In this document: positions 1 through 4,849 of the stretch, one piece after another | Position numbering within the stretch: position 1 is the first letter of the stretch | Layout of the letters: every line of letters begins with the position of its first letter | Source of the DNA: Chlamydiota bacterium | Lineage (GTDB): Bacteria > Chlamydiota > Chlamydiia > Chlamydiales > Rhabdochlamydiaceae | DNA length: 5,888 nucleotides | Direction: 5' to 3' | Assembly (NCBI GenBank): GCA_023265495.1 | Contig: JAHFTP010000078.1 | Location: 1 to 5,888, forward strand | The notes under the pieces: model-generated | Databases searched by the model: none | Seen by the model: the letters and a program-made list of their open reading frames with translations, nothing else | What the model was told of the DNA's origin: nothing | Position numbers and translations under genes: made by a program

Positions 1-270
1 CACCTTTCTAGTAGACTATCCGACATCAAAGGAGTCACAGGCTTTGAGCAAGAGGACAAACTCATCCGTGCTGTAAGTAAACAGCCGGAGGAGGTAGAGG
101 AACCTTCAGAGACAGAGGAACCAAAGAAGAAAAAAATTCTCGACGTGGTCAAAGGTTTTTTGCCGCGCAAAAAAGAAAAGGAAAAACCTGCAGCAGGAGC
201 GCCCGTTGCTAAGAAGCCTCCCGCTATTAAAACTGTTACACAAATCCAACACAAAAAAAATAAGAAGTAG
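1..270 (+). CDS. C-terminal end of an unrecognised protein with a charged Lys/Glu/Pro-rich tail (5' end outside window)
   Basis: Frame 1 is open from the first base to a TAG at 268-270, giving the last 89 residues of a protein that starts upstream of the window. Frame 2 already hits a stop at about base 75. The first 25 or so residues look like a folded end (SRLSDIKGVTGFEQEDKLIR). The rest is low-complexity: a Glu/Pro stretch (EEVEEPSETEEP), Lys runs (KKKK, RKKEKEKP), an Ala/Pro/Lys segment and a final HKKNKK. Such tails are usually disordered and bind nucleic acid, membrane or a partner protein, but that is general knowledge and not a functional call. I do not recognise the family. The E1 gene starts 5 bases after this stop, so the two are probably co-transcribed and the E1 start may be translationally coupled. 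Confidence 0.75.
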   Translation, partial: HLSSRLSDIKGVTGFEQEDKLIRAVSKQPEEVEEPSETEEPKKKKILDVVKGFLPRKKEKEKPAAGAPVAKKPPAIKTVTQIQHKKNKK

Positions 271-275
271 CCCGC

Positions 276-2342
276 ATGGTATTGGAATCCACTGTATTTT
301 CAGAGCTTAGCCAAGAACAAGAGTCCCCTTCCGTAAAGGAGAGATGTCTTAAGACATTGGAGGTAATGTATCTCACGCGCATGACAGATGATAAGATGTC
401 TAAGCTTGTGCGTCAAAATAAGGGAGGTACTTTTCATCTTGCTGTATCAGGGCATGAGATGATAGGTGCCGTTTGTGCGCTGGCTCTTACGCCGGGCAGA
501 GATTACGGCCTTCCCTACTACCGAGATAGGGCTTTTGCCGTTGGAATAGGTTGTAACCTTACAGATCAATTTGGGAGCTTTCTTGCGAGAGCTGTAGCGC
601 ACCATTCCGGCGGGAGGATGATGCCTGAGCATTTTTCTCATAAGGGGCTGCATATCCCTTGCCAGTCCAGCGTGGTGGGGTCGCAATTTCTCCATGCAGT
701 AGGGGTAGCTAAAGGCCTGCAAATCCTTGGTAAGGATGTTGTCGTCTATGTCTCAGGGGGGGATGGATCTACATCTCAAGGCGATTTCCATGAAGCACTC
801 AATTTTGCTAGCATCCATAAGCTCGGTGTCATTTTTGTGATCCAAGACAATGGCCTTGCCATTTCTGTTCCTATCAGCGAGCAGACGGCCGGTGGGTCGA
901 TTGTCCCTATGGCAAGAGGGTATAGCGGTCTGTCTGTATTTGATGTGGATGGCTGTGACTATGAGCAGATGTCTAAAGCTGCTGCAACAGCAGTGCAAAA
1001 GGCTATTGCAAAAGAAGGCCCTTCTTTAATTGTAGCCAAGGTGCCTCGGATCAGCGCCCATAGCAGTAGTGATGACCCCGGTAAATATAGAGATAAACAA
1101 AATCTGGAAGAAGATAAGAAAAAGGATCCTATCCCTCGTTTTGAAGCGTGGCTCTTATCTATGGGCCTTGCGACACAAGAAGATCTTCTCGACTTAAAAG
1201 ATCGATGCTTTCAAAAGGTAGAAGAAGCGGCGCAAGAAGCAGATCAAGTTCCTTTTCCCGATCCTGCCACTTGTGATACAAAGGTATTTAAAGAGGTGGA
1301 GTCTTTCTCCTATGAAGAAGAGTCCTCGGAGAAAGAAGTCTCTTCCTCAGAGGATGCCGTAGTGATGGTTGATGCACTCAACCACGGACTCGAAGAAGAG
1401 ATGCAAAGGGATCCTTCCATCGTTGTTTTTGGACAGGACGTAGCTCATGGTAAAGGGGGAGTGTTTGGCGTCACCCGTTTTCTAACGGATAAGTTTGGGA
1501 AACAAAGATGTTTTAATACACCGCTTGCAGAATCTACCATCATAGGTATAGCTACGGGAATGTCTTTTGTCGGGGTAAGGCCTGTAGCAGAAGTCCAGTT
1601 TGCTGACTATTTATGGACAGGGATCAATCAGCTATTTAATGAGCTTGCCAATATCTATTACAGATCTAATGGTGAGTGGAACTGCCCTGTGGTGATCCGC
1701 ATGCCTTATGGCGGTTATATCCAAGGTGGCCCATATCACTCACAGAGTATCGAGGCATTTCTCTCCCACTGCCCCGGACTTAAAGTGGTTATACCAAGCA
1801 ATGCTTCCGATGCAAAGCGGCTCCTCAAAGCTGCCATTCGAGATCCTAATCCCGTCGTATTTCTTGAACATAAGGCCTTATATAGACAGAGAGTATTCTG
1901 TGCTAGGGTAGAGCCTCAAGAGCAAGAGATCCTTCCCCTTGGCAAAGCCCATGTGGTAAGAAAGGGCTCCCACGTTACCGTAGTCTGCTGGGGTATGCTC
2001 GTATTTATGGCCGTGCAAGTAGCAGATCTCCTTGCAAAAGAGGGGATATCTGTAGAGGTCATCGATATCAGATCTACGGTGCCATTGGATATGGCCACTA
2101 TCCTAGCTTCTGTGAAGAAAACGGGTAAATGTTTGATTGCTCACGAAGCGCCGGGTAATGTAGGCTTTGGTGCAGAAATTTCAGCTCGTATCGTCGAAGA
2201 GGCTTTTGCCTACCTCGACGCTCCTGTTCGGAGAGTGACCGGAAAAAATTGTATGGTGCCCTATGCGAAGGTCTTAGAAGATCAAGTGCTTCCTCAACTA
2301 GCAGATGTAGAAAAAGCGATTAGAGAACTAGCGCTGTTTTAA
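276..2342 (+). CDS. 2-oxoisovalerate (branched-chain 2-oxoacid) dehydrogenase E1, fused alpha and beta subunits
   Basis: This is the thiamine-diphosphate E1 component of a cytosolic 2-oxoacid dehydrogenase complex. It decarboxylates the 2-oxoacid and passes the acyl group to the lipoyl domain of E2. Residues 1 to about 340 are the alpha part. They show YYRDR (81-85), the ThDP/Mg motif with GDG at 162-164 and DNGLAIS at 191-197, and the loop HSSSDDPGKYR (262-272). That loop matches the HSTSDD loop of branched-chain E1 alpha, which favours branched-chain over pyruvate specificity. An acidic Ser/Glu linker (about 341-370) leads to the beta part (about 371-688), with PLAESTI holding the expected ThDP-contacting Glu419, and GGPYHSQSIEAF with His488. 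The 688-residue length equals one alpha plus one beta subunit. Fused E1 proteins of this kind are known in Chlamydiota and Bacteroidota. The ATG at 276 has only a weak purine-rich stretch upstream (AAGAAG, 262-267). No E2 or E3 gene is in the window. Substrate is inferred; function on other 2-oxoacids is possible. Confidence 0.93.
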   Translation: MVLESTVFSELSQEQESPSVKERCLKTLEVMYLTRMTDDKMSKLVRQNKGGTFHLAVSGHEMIGAVCALALTPGRDYGLPYYRDRAFAVGIGCNLTDQFGSFLARAVAHHSGGRMMPEHFSHKGLHIPCQSSVVGSQFLHAVGVAKGLQILGKDVVVYVSGGDGSTSQGDFHEALNFASIHKLGVIFVIQDNGLAISVPISEQTAGGSIVPMARGYSGLSVFDVDGCDYEQMSKAAATAVQKAIAKEGPSLIVAKVPRISAHSSSDDPGKYRDKQNLEEDKKKDPIPRFEAWLLSMGLATQEDLLDLKDRCFQKVEEAAQEADQVPFPDPATCDTKVFKEVESFSYEEESSEKEVSSSEDAVVMVDALNHGLEEEMQRDPSIVVFGQDVAHGKGGVFGVTRFLTDKFGKQRCFNTPLAESTIIGIATGMSFVGVRPVAEVQFADYLWTGINQLFNELANIYYRSNGEWNCPVVIRMPYGGYIQGGPYHSQSIEAFLSHCPGLKVVIPSNASDAKRLLKAAIRDPNPVVFLEHKALYRQRVFCARVEPQEQEILPLGKAHVVRKGSHVTVVCWGMLVFMAVQVADLLAKEGISVEVIDIRSTVPLDMATILASVKKTGKCLIAHEAPGNVGFGAEISARIVEEAFAYLDAPVRRVTGKNCMVPYAKVLEDQVLPQLADVEKAIRELALF

Positions 2343-2687
2343 TGCTTTTTGCTTTCTGCGCTGTTGTACTTTAGAAGTTTTTCTCCTGGATACATGCCTC
2401 GTTAAGCTCGAAAGCAATTGGTTATTGAGCAAGCGGAACCTTTTCATTTTCTGCTCAATTGTATCTAATTGATCTTCCCCTTTCTCGTTAATCTTATTGC
2501 TAAGCTCTAATAATTCATTCATGTGAATAAATCTTGCAATTAAACTTTCTTGCGTTCTATTCATTGCATCTAATTCATTGTCGCATAATGATAATATGGG
2601 AGCTTCATTAATTGTTTCTGTATTTGTTATAAGTTGATCAAGAGTTGCATCGATGGCACATAAAATTTCTTCACTCGACTTATACAT
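2328..2687 (-). CDS. Small all-helical protein with a basic tail, possibly FlgN/FliT-like chaperone fold
   Basis: This 119-residue protein has no signal peptide or membrane segment. Residues 1 to about 98 are rich in Leu, Ile, Glu, Asn and Gln with amphipathic spacing, predicting long helices or a coiled coil. The last 20 residues (SRRKTSKVQQRRKQKALKQR, 100-119) are strongly basic. The layout is reminiscent of FlgN/FliT-type secretion chaperones: a segment like NELDAMNRTQESLIARF (37-53) followed by LLNNQLLSSLTRHV (86-99), where FlgN proteins carry an N-x-x-LL segment. This rests on eye alone; an ordinary coiled-coil protein is equally possible. The start is supported by AGGGTG five bases upstream (2698-2693) and a TTGACT-N17-TTTATA candidate promoter (2777-2749). 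Its 3' end overlaps the E1 gene by 15 bases in convergent orientation. It is AT-rich, like the region behind it. I cannot assign a function. Confidence 0.7.
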   Translation of the reverse strand: MYKSSEEILCAIDATLDQLITNTETINEAPILSLCDNELDAMNRTQESLIARFIHMNELLELSNKINEKGEDQLDTIEQKMKRFRLLNNQLLSSLTRHVSRRKTSKVQQRRKQKALKQR

Positions 2688-2713
2688 AGAATCACCCTAT
2701 TTTCTGTTAAAAT

Positions 2714-2743
2714 TAAGGTTAATAGAATGTCTAAATAACCTTA
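2714..2743. repeat. Inverted repeat TAAGGTTA-N14-TAACCTTA, operator-like
   Basis: TAAGGTTA (2714-2721) and its exact reverse complement TAACCTTA (2736-2743) are separated by 14 bases, so the arm centres lie 22 bases apart, about two helical turns. The spacing suits a dimeric DNA-binding protein better than an RNA hairpin, and no T-run follows on either strand to make a terminator. It lies over the inferred transcription start and leader of the minus-strand helical gene, where binding would repress that gene. The winged-helix protein encoded at 3586-4515 is the only evident DNA-binding candidate nearby; that link is inference. Eight-base arms can arise by chance in AT-rich DNA. Confidence 0.4.
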
Positions 2744-2748
2744 GTTCA

Positions 2749-2777
2749 TATAAATATTTTTTTGAAAATAAAGTCAA
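2749..2777 (-). promoter_or_regulatory. Candidate sigma-70-type promoter for the small helical protein
   Basis: On the minus strand, TTGACT (2777-2772, 5 of 6 to the -35 consensus) is followed after 17 bases by TTTATA (2754-2749, 3 of 6 to the -10 consensus) in a very AT-rich setting. Transcription would begin near 2742, about 55 bases before the ATG at 2687. That places the start point at the outer arm of the 2714-2743 dyad, a usual position for a repressor site. The weak -10 and the general AT-richness limit confidence. Confidence 0.4.
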
Positions 2778-2792
2778 TGTATTTTTTTAATC

Positions 2793-2810
2793 TTGGTTAT
2801 TACGAACCAA
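2793..2810. repeat. Inverted repeat TTGGTT-N6-AACCAA
   Basis: TTGGTT (2793-2798) and AACCAA (2805-2810) form a perfect 6-base dyad around ATTACG. It shares the GGTTA/TAACC-like core with the 2714-2743 dyad, which hints at one recognition sequence used twice. It sits just upstream of the inferred left-facing -35 box and about 136 bases upstream of the right-facing -35 box. As an RNA hairpin it would be weak, and the following ATAATTTTATTTT is an interrupted T-rich stretch, so a terminator is less likely than a protein site. Confidence 0.3.
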
Positions 2811-2945
2811 ATAATTTTATTTTAGAAATCGATCGCAATTGTTGACTTCATTTCTTAAAAAAGGATTGTATAGGTTCCTATTGTCAGCAGAGTAATTTCC
2901 AATAGTAGCATTGATCTCATTAATTATCAGTTGGATAGGAAAGTT

Positions 2946-2974
2946 TTGTGGAAAATGGTTAAAAAGGGTATAAT
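2946..2974 (+). promoter_or_regulatory. Candidate sigma-70-type promoter of the nucleotidyltransferase/winged-helix operon
   Basis: A perfect -10 box TATAAT (2969-2974) lies 17 bases after TTGTGG (2946-2951), which keeps the TTG of the -35 consensus. Transcription would start near 2981, giving a leader of about 43 bases that ends in a perfect Shine-Dalgarno at 3014-3019. This is the best promoter in the window and suggests the two-gene module is transcribed independently of its neighbours. Confidence 0.6.
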
Positions 2975-3013
2975 GAAGTTTATCTTCTTGAATCGAGAAA
3001 TTTAAATTCCTTT

Positions 3014-3019
3014 AGGAGG
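3014..3019 (+). promoter_or_regulatory. Strong Shine-Dalgarno AGGAGG deciding the start at 3024
   Basis: AGGAGG is separated by four bases (CTGT) from the ATG at 3024. The match to the anti-Shine-Dalgarno is complete. The other start codons in this window have weaker sites: a purine stretch before 276, GGTGG before 4850, and GGAAA before 3586. The first gene of the module is therefore probably translated better than the second. Confidence 0.8.
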
Positions 3020-3023
3020 CTGT

Positions 3024-3599
3024 ATGGATATCACCTCAGCAACATTAGAGCAGGCATTAGATGTGCTAGGTCAATTACTTGCAGATCGGGTGCAGCATTA
3101 CGAAATAGTAGCGATAGGAGGGGGAAGTTTATTACTTTTAGGACAAATCCATCGCACAACAAAAGATCTGGATCTCGTAGCTCTAGTTAAGGATGATCAA
3201 TTTGTTTCGGCACATCCATTGCCGTCGCATCTACTTCAAGCGGCTTACGAAGTAGGAAGAGCGCTTCAACTAGGAAAAGAATGGTTAAATACCGGTCCGA
3301 CTTCTTTATTAGACTTAGGCCTTCCTTCGGGATTTAACACTCGTATGCAGACTCGCCATTATGGAGGATTGACAATTCATTTGGCAGGCCGCTTGGATCA
3401 GATTTGCTTTAAACTCTATGCAGCGGTGGATCAAGGGCTCCAGAGCAAACATTTTGCAGATTTGCAACTATTACAACCCAAGGAGAATGAATTAATTGTG
3501 GCAAAGAACTGGTGCATAACTCGCGATGCATCTGCCGTTTTTGCTGCTGAACTCAATAAGGCCTTAATTGCACTGGAAATAGACAATGCAAACTCTTAG
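3024..3599 (+). CDS. DUF6036/AbiEii-like nucleotidyltransferase, likely catalytic (toxin-like) member of a two-gene module
   Basis: This 191-residue protein has the minimal nucleotidyltransferase core. Residues 32-51 carry a Gly-rich GGGS turn followed by RTTKDLDL, where Asp48 and Asp50 are the expected metal-binding pair. The second half holds a conserved-looking block: GRLDQICFKLYAAVDQG (122-138), then KHFADLQLL (142-150), typical of DUF6036 and AbiEii proteins, with Lys142 and Asp146 as likely active-site or structural residues. Relatives of this superfamily transfer nucleotides to tRNA or other targets and can be toxic (AbiEii, MenT). No substrate can be read from the sequence. It is cytosolic, with no membrane segment. 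The start is fixed by AGGAGG four bases upstream and by the promoter at 2946-2974. Its 3' end overlaps the winged-helix gene by 14 bases, so the two are made together. An antibiotic-type nucleotidyltransferase is less likely, because the C-terminal block and partner fit DUF6036. Confidence 0.8.
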   Translation: MDITSATLEQALDVLGQLLADRVQHYEIVAIGGGSLLLLGQIHRTTKDLDLVALVKDDQFVSAHPLPSHLLQAAYEVGRALQLGKEWLNTGPTSLLDLGLPSGFNTRMQTRHYGGLTIHLAGRLDQICFKLYAAVDQGLQSKHFADLQLLQPKENELIVAKNWCITRDASAVFAAELNKALIALEIDNANS

Positions 3600-4515
3600 T
3601 CAAAAACTAGAAAGAAATCTTATTGATTTTGTGTGGAGCTTGTGGACAGAGCTTGGGGTAGCTGGAGTTATTCGCAAGCATCAGCAGTTTTTGATTATGC
3701 CGGAGGAATTGGTCCTATTAACGTCAGTGCTTACAAAGTCTGATCCTCGCCTTCGAGATGAAGCTTTAGATTGGTGTAGTAAATACCACCACTTTATTTC
3801 AATCAGTCGACTGCGCACTATTGCAAATGAGATAGGTATATTGGTTAGCGAACCTTATTCCCTATTTGCTGCCACTTTGAATAGTGTTTCAACGGCACAT
3901 TGGCCTCTTACCGCATCCGTATCACCATTGAAATTTGTACCAAGTGGCAAGACAAAGTCTCCGCAATTTGAAAATCCTGCTTTGCTTACATTTAGGCTCC
4001 GATCTTTATTTGGTGTTGGTGCGCGAGCTGATATGCTTTTATTTTTTTTAACTCAGAAAAAAAATAGTTTTGCCATTGCTGATACAGTAGAAATTGGATA
4101 TACCAAACGCAATCTTGCAGATATATTAGAAAATTTTGTAAGAGCCGGTTTTTTTACCGTTTCACCGGTTCGAAATCAAAAGCGTTATTATTTTGCAAAA
4201 CAAGATCAGTTAATAAAGATAGTACATCCACTTCCCACCCATATGCCGTCATGGAGAAATCTTCTTGAAGTGATTTTGCAATTGCGATCTTGTATTCAAC
4301 AAATGGAAAATAAATCAGAAGGAGTGAGGATTGTGGAACTCCACAATCTTTTACAAGCAATAGAGCCTCTCTTGCAAAAGCTGCATTTGCGAGCTCCCCC
4401 TCTACAAACCGACTTCTCTGCATATTGGGATTCTTTTGCCAATTGGGTACTTGAACTATCTGCATCTTTGGCGTCTGGTTTTTTGCCTCAGCAATTAGGT
4501 GCGCAGAATGCTTAA
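3586..4515 (+). CDS. Winged-helix partner protein of the nucleotidyltransferase, candidate antitoxin/regulator
   Basis: This 309-residue protein has three visible parts. Residues 1-90 contain VWSLWTELGVAGVIRKH (16-32) and DPRLRDEALDWCSKYHHF (53-70), then SRLRTIA (74-80), an arrangement I associate with proteins paired to DUF6036 enzymes. Residues about 140-205 look like a winged helix: FGVGARADMLLFFL (142-155), a recognition-helix segment GYTKRNLADILENFVRAGF (171-189) and a wing VRNQKRYYFA (195-204). Residues about 220-309 are helical and unassigned. It probably binds DNA and may neutralise or guide the enzyme; both are inferences from pairing and fold. The ATG at 3586 lies inside the upstream gene (14-base overlap) with a weak GGAAA ahead of it, suggesting translational coupling. 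AbiEi antitoxins also have a winged helix, but theirs is N-terminal and their gene comes first. The gene is AT-rich (bases 4021-4140 hold 37 G or C) and contains T8 and A8 runs. Confidence 0.75.
   Translation: MQTLSQKLERNLIDFVWSLWTELGVAGVIRKHQQFLIMPEELVLLTSVLTKSDPRLRDEALDWCSKYHHFISISRLRTIANEIGILVSEPYSLFAATLNSVSTAHWPLTASVSPLKFVPSGKTKSPQFENPALLTFRLRSLFGVGARADMLLFFLTQKKNSFAIADTVEIGYTKRNLADILENFVRAGFFTVSPVRNQKRYYFAKQDQLIKIVHPLPTHMPSWRNLLEVILQLRSCIQQMENKSEGVRIVELHNLLQAIEPLLQKLHLRAPPLQTDFSAYWDSFANWVLELSASLASGFLPQQLGAQNA
4042..4064 (+). repeat. Homopolymer pair T8 and A8 inside the winged-helix gene
   Basis: Eight T (4042-4049) are followed seven bases later by eight A (4057-4064), within codons for the FFLTQKKN segment of the winged-helix domain. 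The runs are mutually complementary and prone to slippage; a one-base change in either would shift the frame before the recognition helix. The frame is intact here. Whether the tracts vary in a population cannot be judged from one sequence. Confidence 0.5.
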
Positions 4516-4688
4516 TGGAATTGATGTGATGGCCTCTTAGAAAAGCAATGATCTTTGTAGTCCCCTGATAACTTGTGGTTGCGATATCTTTCTGGAAGAT
4601 TCTTAGATATCTGCAGAGGATCAGTGATAGTTTTAAGCTTCTTAAGTTCGTTGCCCCGCTTTTGGGATAATCGAAGGTCGCGTTTCAT
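4512..4688 (-). pseudogene. Truncated YafQ-type (RelE superfamily) mRNA-interferase toxin remnant
   Basis: A 58-codon frame runs from ATG (4688-4686) to TAA (4514-4512). Its protein follows the YafQ pattern: a basic N-terminus KRDLRLSQKRGNELKKLKTI (2-21), then LPERYRNHKLSGDYKD (31-46), matching the LP...Y.DHPL.G.YK region of YafQ. His38 corresponds to the conserved His of that DHPL segment. Family members have about 90 residues and continue with a CHI-x-PDW-LLIY strand and a C-terminal catalytic His. Here the frame instead reads HCFSKRPSHQFH and stops, so most of the active site is missing. One base fewer in the run TTTT (4544-4541, minus strand) would give a CFLRGHHIN reading, closer to the expected strand, so a frameshift plus loss of the 3' end is likely. 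The start overlaps the stop of the upstream small frame as ATGA, as in intact toxin-antitoxin operons. The 3' end overlaps the winged-helix gene by 3 bases, convergent. Probably inactive. Confidence 0.6.
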
Positions 4689-4777
4689 TTTAGTCGCGCG
4701 AGCTTTGCCATAAATGCATGCTCATCTGGATTTAGACTGGCTTGTGCTGCTAAAAGCGAGGCGTAATCATTTGACAT
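4685..4777 (-). pseudogene. Short reading frame upstream of the YafQ remnant, possible antitoxin remnant
   Basis: A 30-codon frame starts at ATG (4777-4775) and ends in TGA (4687-4685), sharing ATGA with the toxin-like frame. The peptide (MSNDYASLLAAQASLNPDEH, then AFMAKLARLK) is helical in character and has no ribbon-helix-helix signature that I recognise. Full RelB/DinJ-type antitoxins have about 80-100 residues. An in-frame TAG lies four codons upstream of the ATG and no Shine-Dalgarno is visible, so this is best read as the surviving 3' end of an antitoxin gene. The identification rests almost wholly on its position and stop/start coupling with the YafQ-like frame. A small intact partner of unknown type is the alternative. 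Confidence 0.4.
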
Positions 4778-4849
4778 TTTTACAAGCTAGTGGCAATCTC
4801 CCAAAACACAAAATACATCTCTCCAATCAAATAGCAAATCGGTGGCTGC

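Larger units (their letters stand above)
2688..3023. other. AT-rich divergent intergenic region holding two dyads and two promoters
   Basis: These 336 bases separate the minus-strand helical protein from the plus-strand nucleotidyltransferase. Bases 2701-2820 hold only 22 G or C (18 percent), against 28 of 60 in a sample of the E1 gene (721-780). I found no credible coding sequence. The regulatory content is a TTGACT/TTTATA promoter facing left, a TTGTGG/TATAAT promoter facing right, and two inverted repeats (2714-2743 and 2793-2810), listed separately. The stretch 2811-2945 has no convincing structure beyond a weak TTGACT (2842-2847) with no good -10 box at the right distance. Confidence 0.7.

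Noticed and set aside
447..998. Minus-strand frames of 91 and 81 codons within the E1 gene
   Set aside because: They lie opposite the conserved alpha-subunit motifs and have Cys/His/Arg-rich compositions typical of antisense shadows.
1708..2098. Plus- and minus-strand frames of 67 and 60 codons within the E1 beta region
   Set aside because: They overlap the conserved HSQS region and downstream beta sequence out of frame, without a start signal or domain.
2331..2365. GCGCTGTT repeated at 2331-2338 and 2358-2365, with AGCGC/GCGCT arms that could form a hairpin
   Set aside because: The arms are only five bases with a loop of more than 20, and no T-run follows. It is also coding for both convergent genes, so neither a terminator nor an attachment site is supported.
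2793..2823. TTGGTT/AACCAA hairpin plus T-rich tail as an intrinsic terminator
   Set aside because: The stem is six mostly weak pairs, the T tract is interrupted by A, and no plus-strand gene ends nearby.
2842..2872. TTGACT followed by TTGTATAGG as a second rightward promoter
   Set aside because: No acceptable -10 lies 16-18 bases after TTGACT; TGTATA is 19 and TATAGG 21 bases away. The 2946-2974 promoter is much better.
4146..4171. CCGGT...ACCGG short inverted repeat in the winged-helix gene
   Set aside because: Five-base arms inside the coding sequence of the wing region; no evidence of function.
4154..4465. A 103-codon minus-strand frame inside the winged-helix gene
   Set aside because: It is fully antisense to a gene with a coherent domain pattern and shows no family signature.
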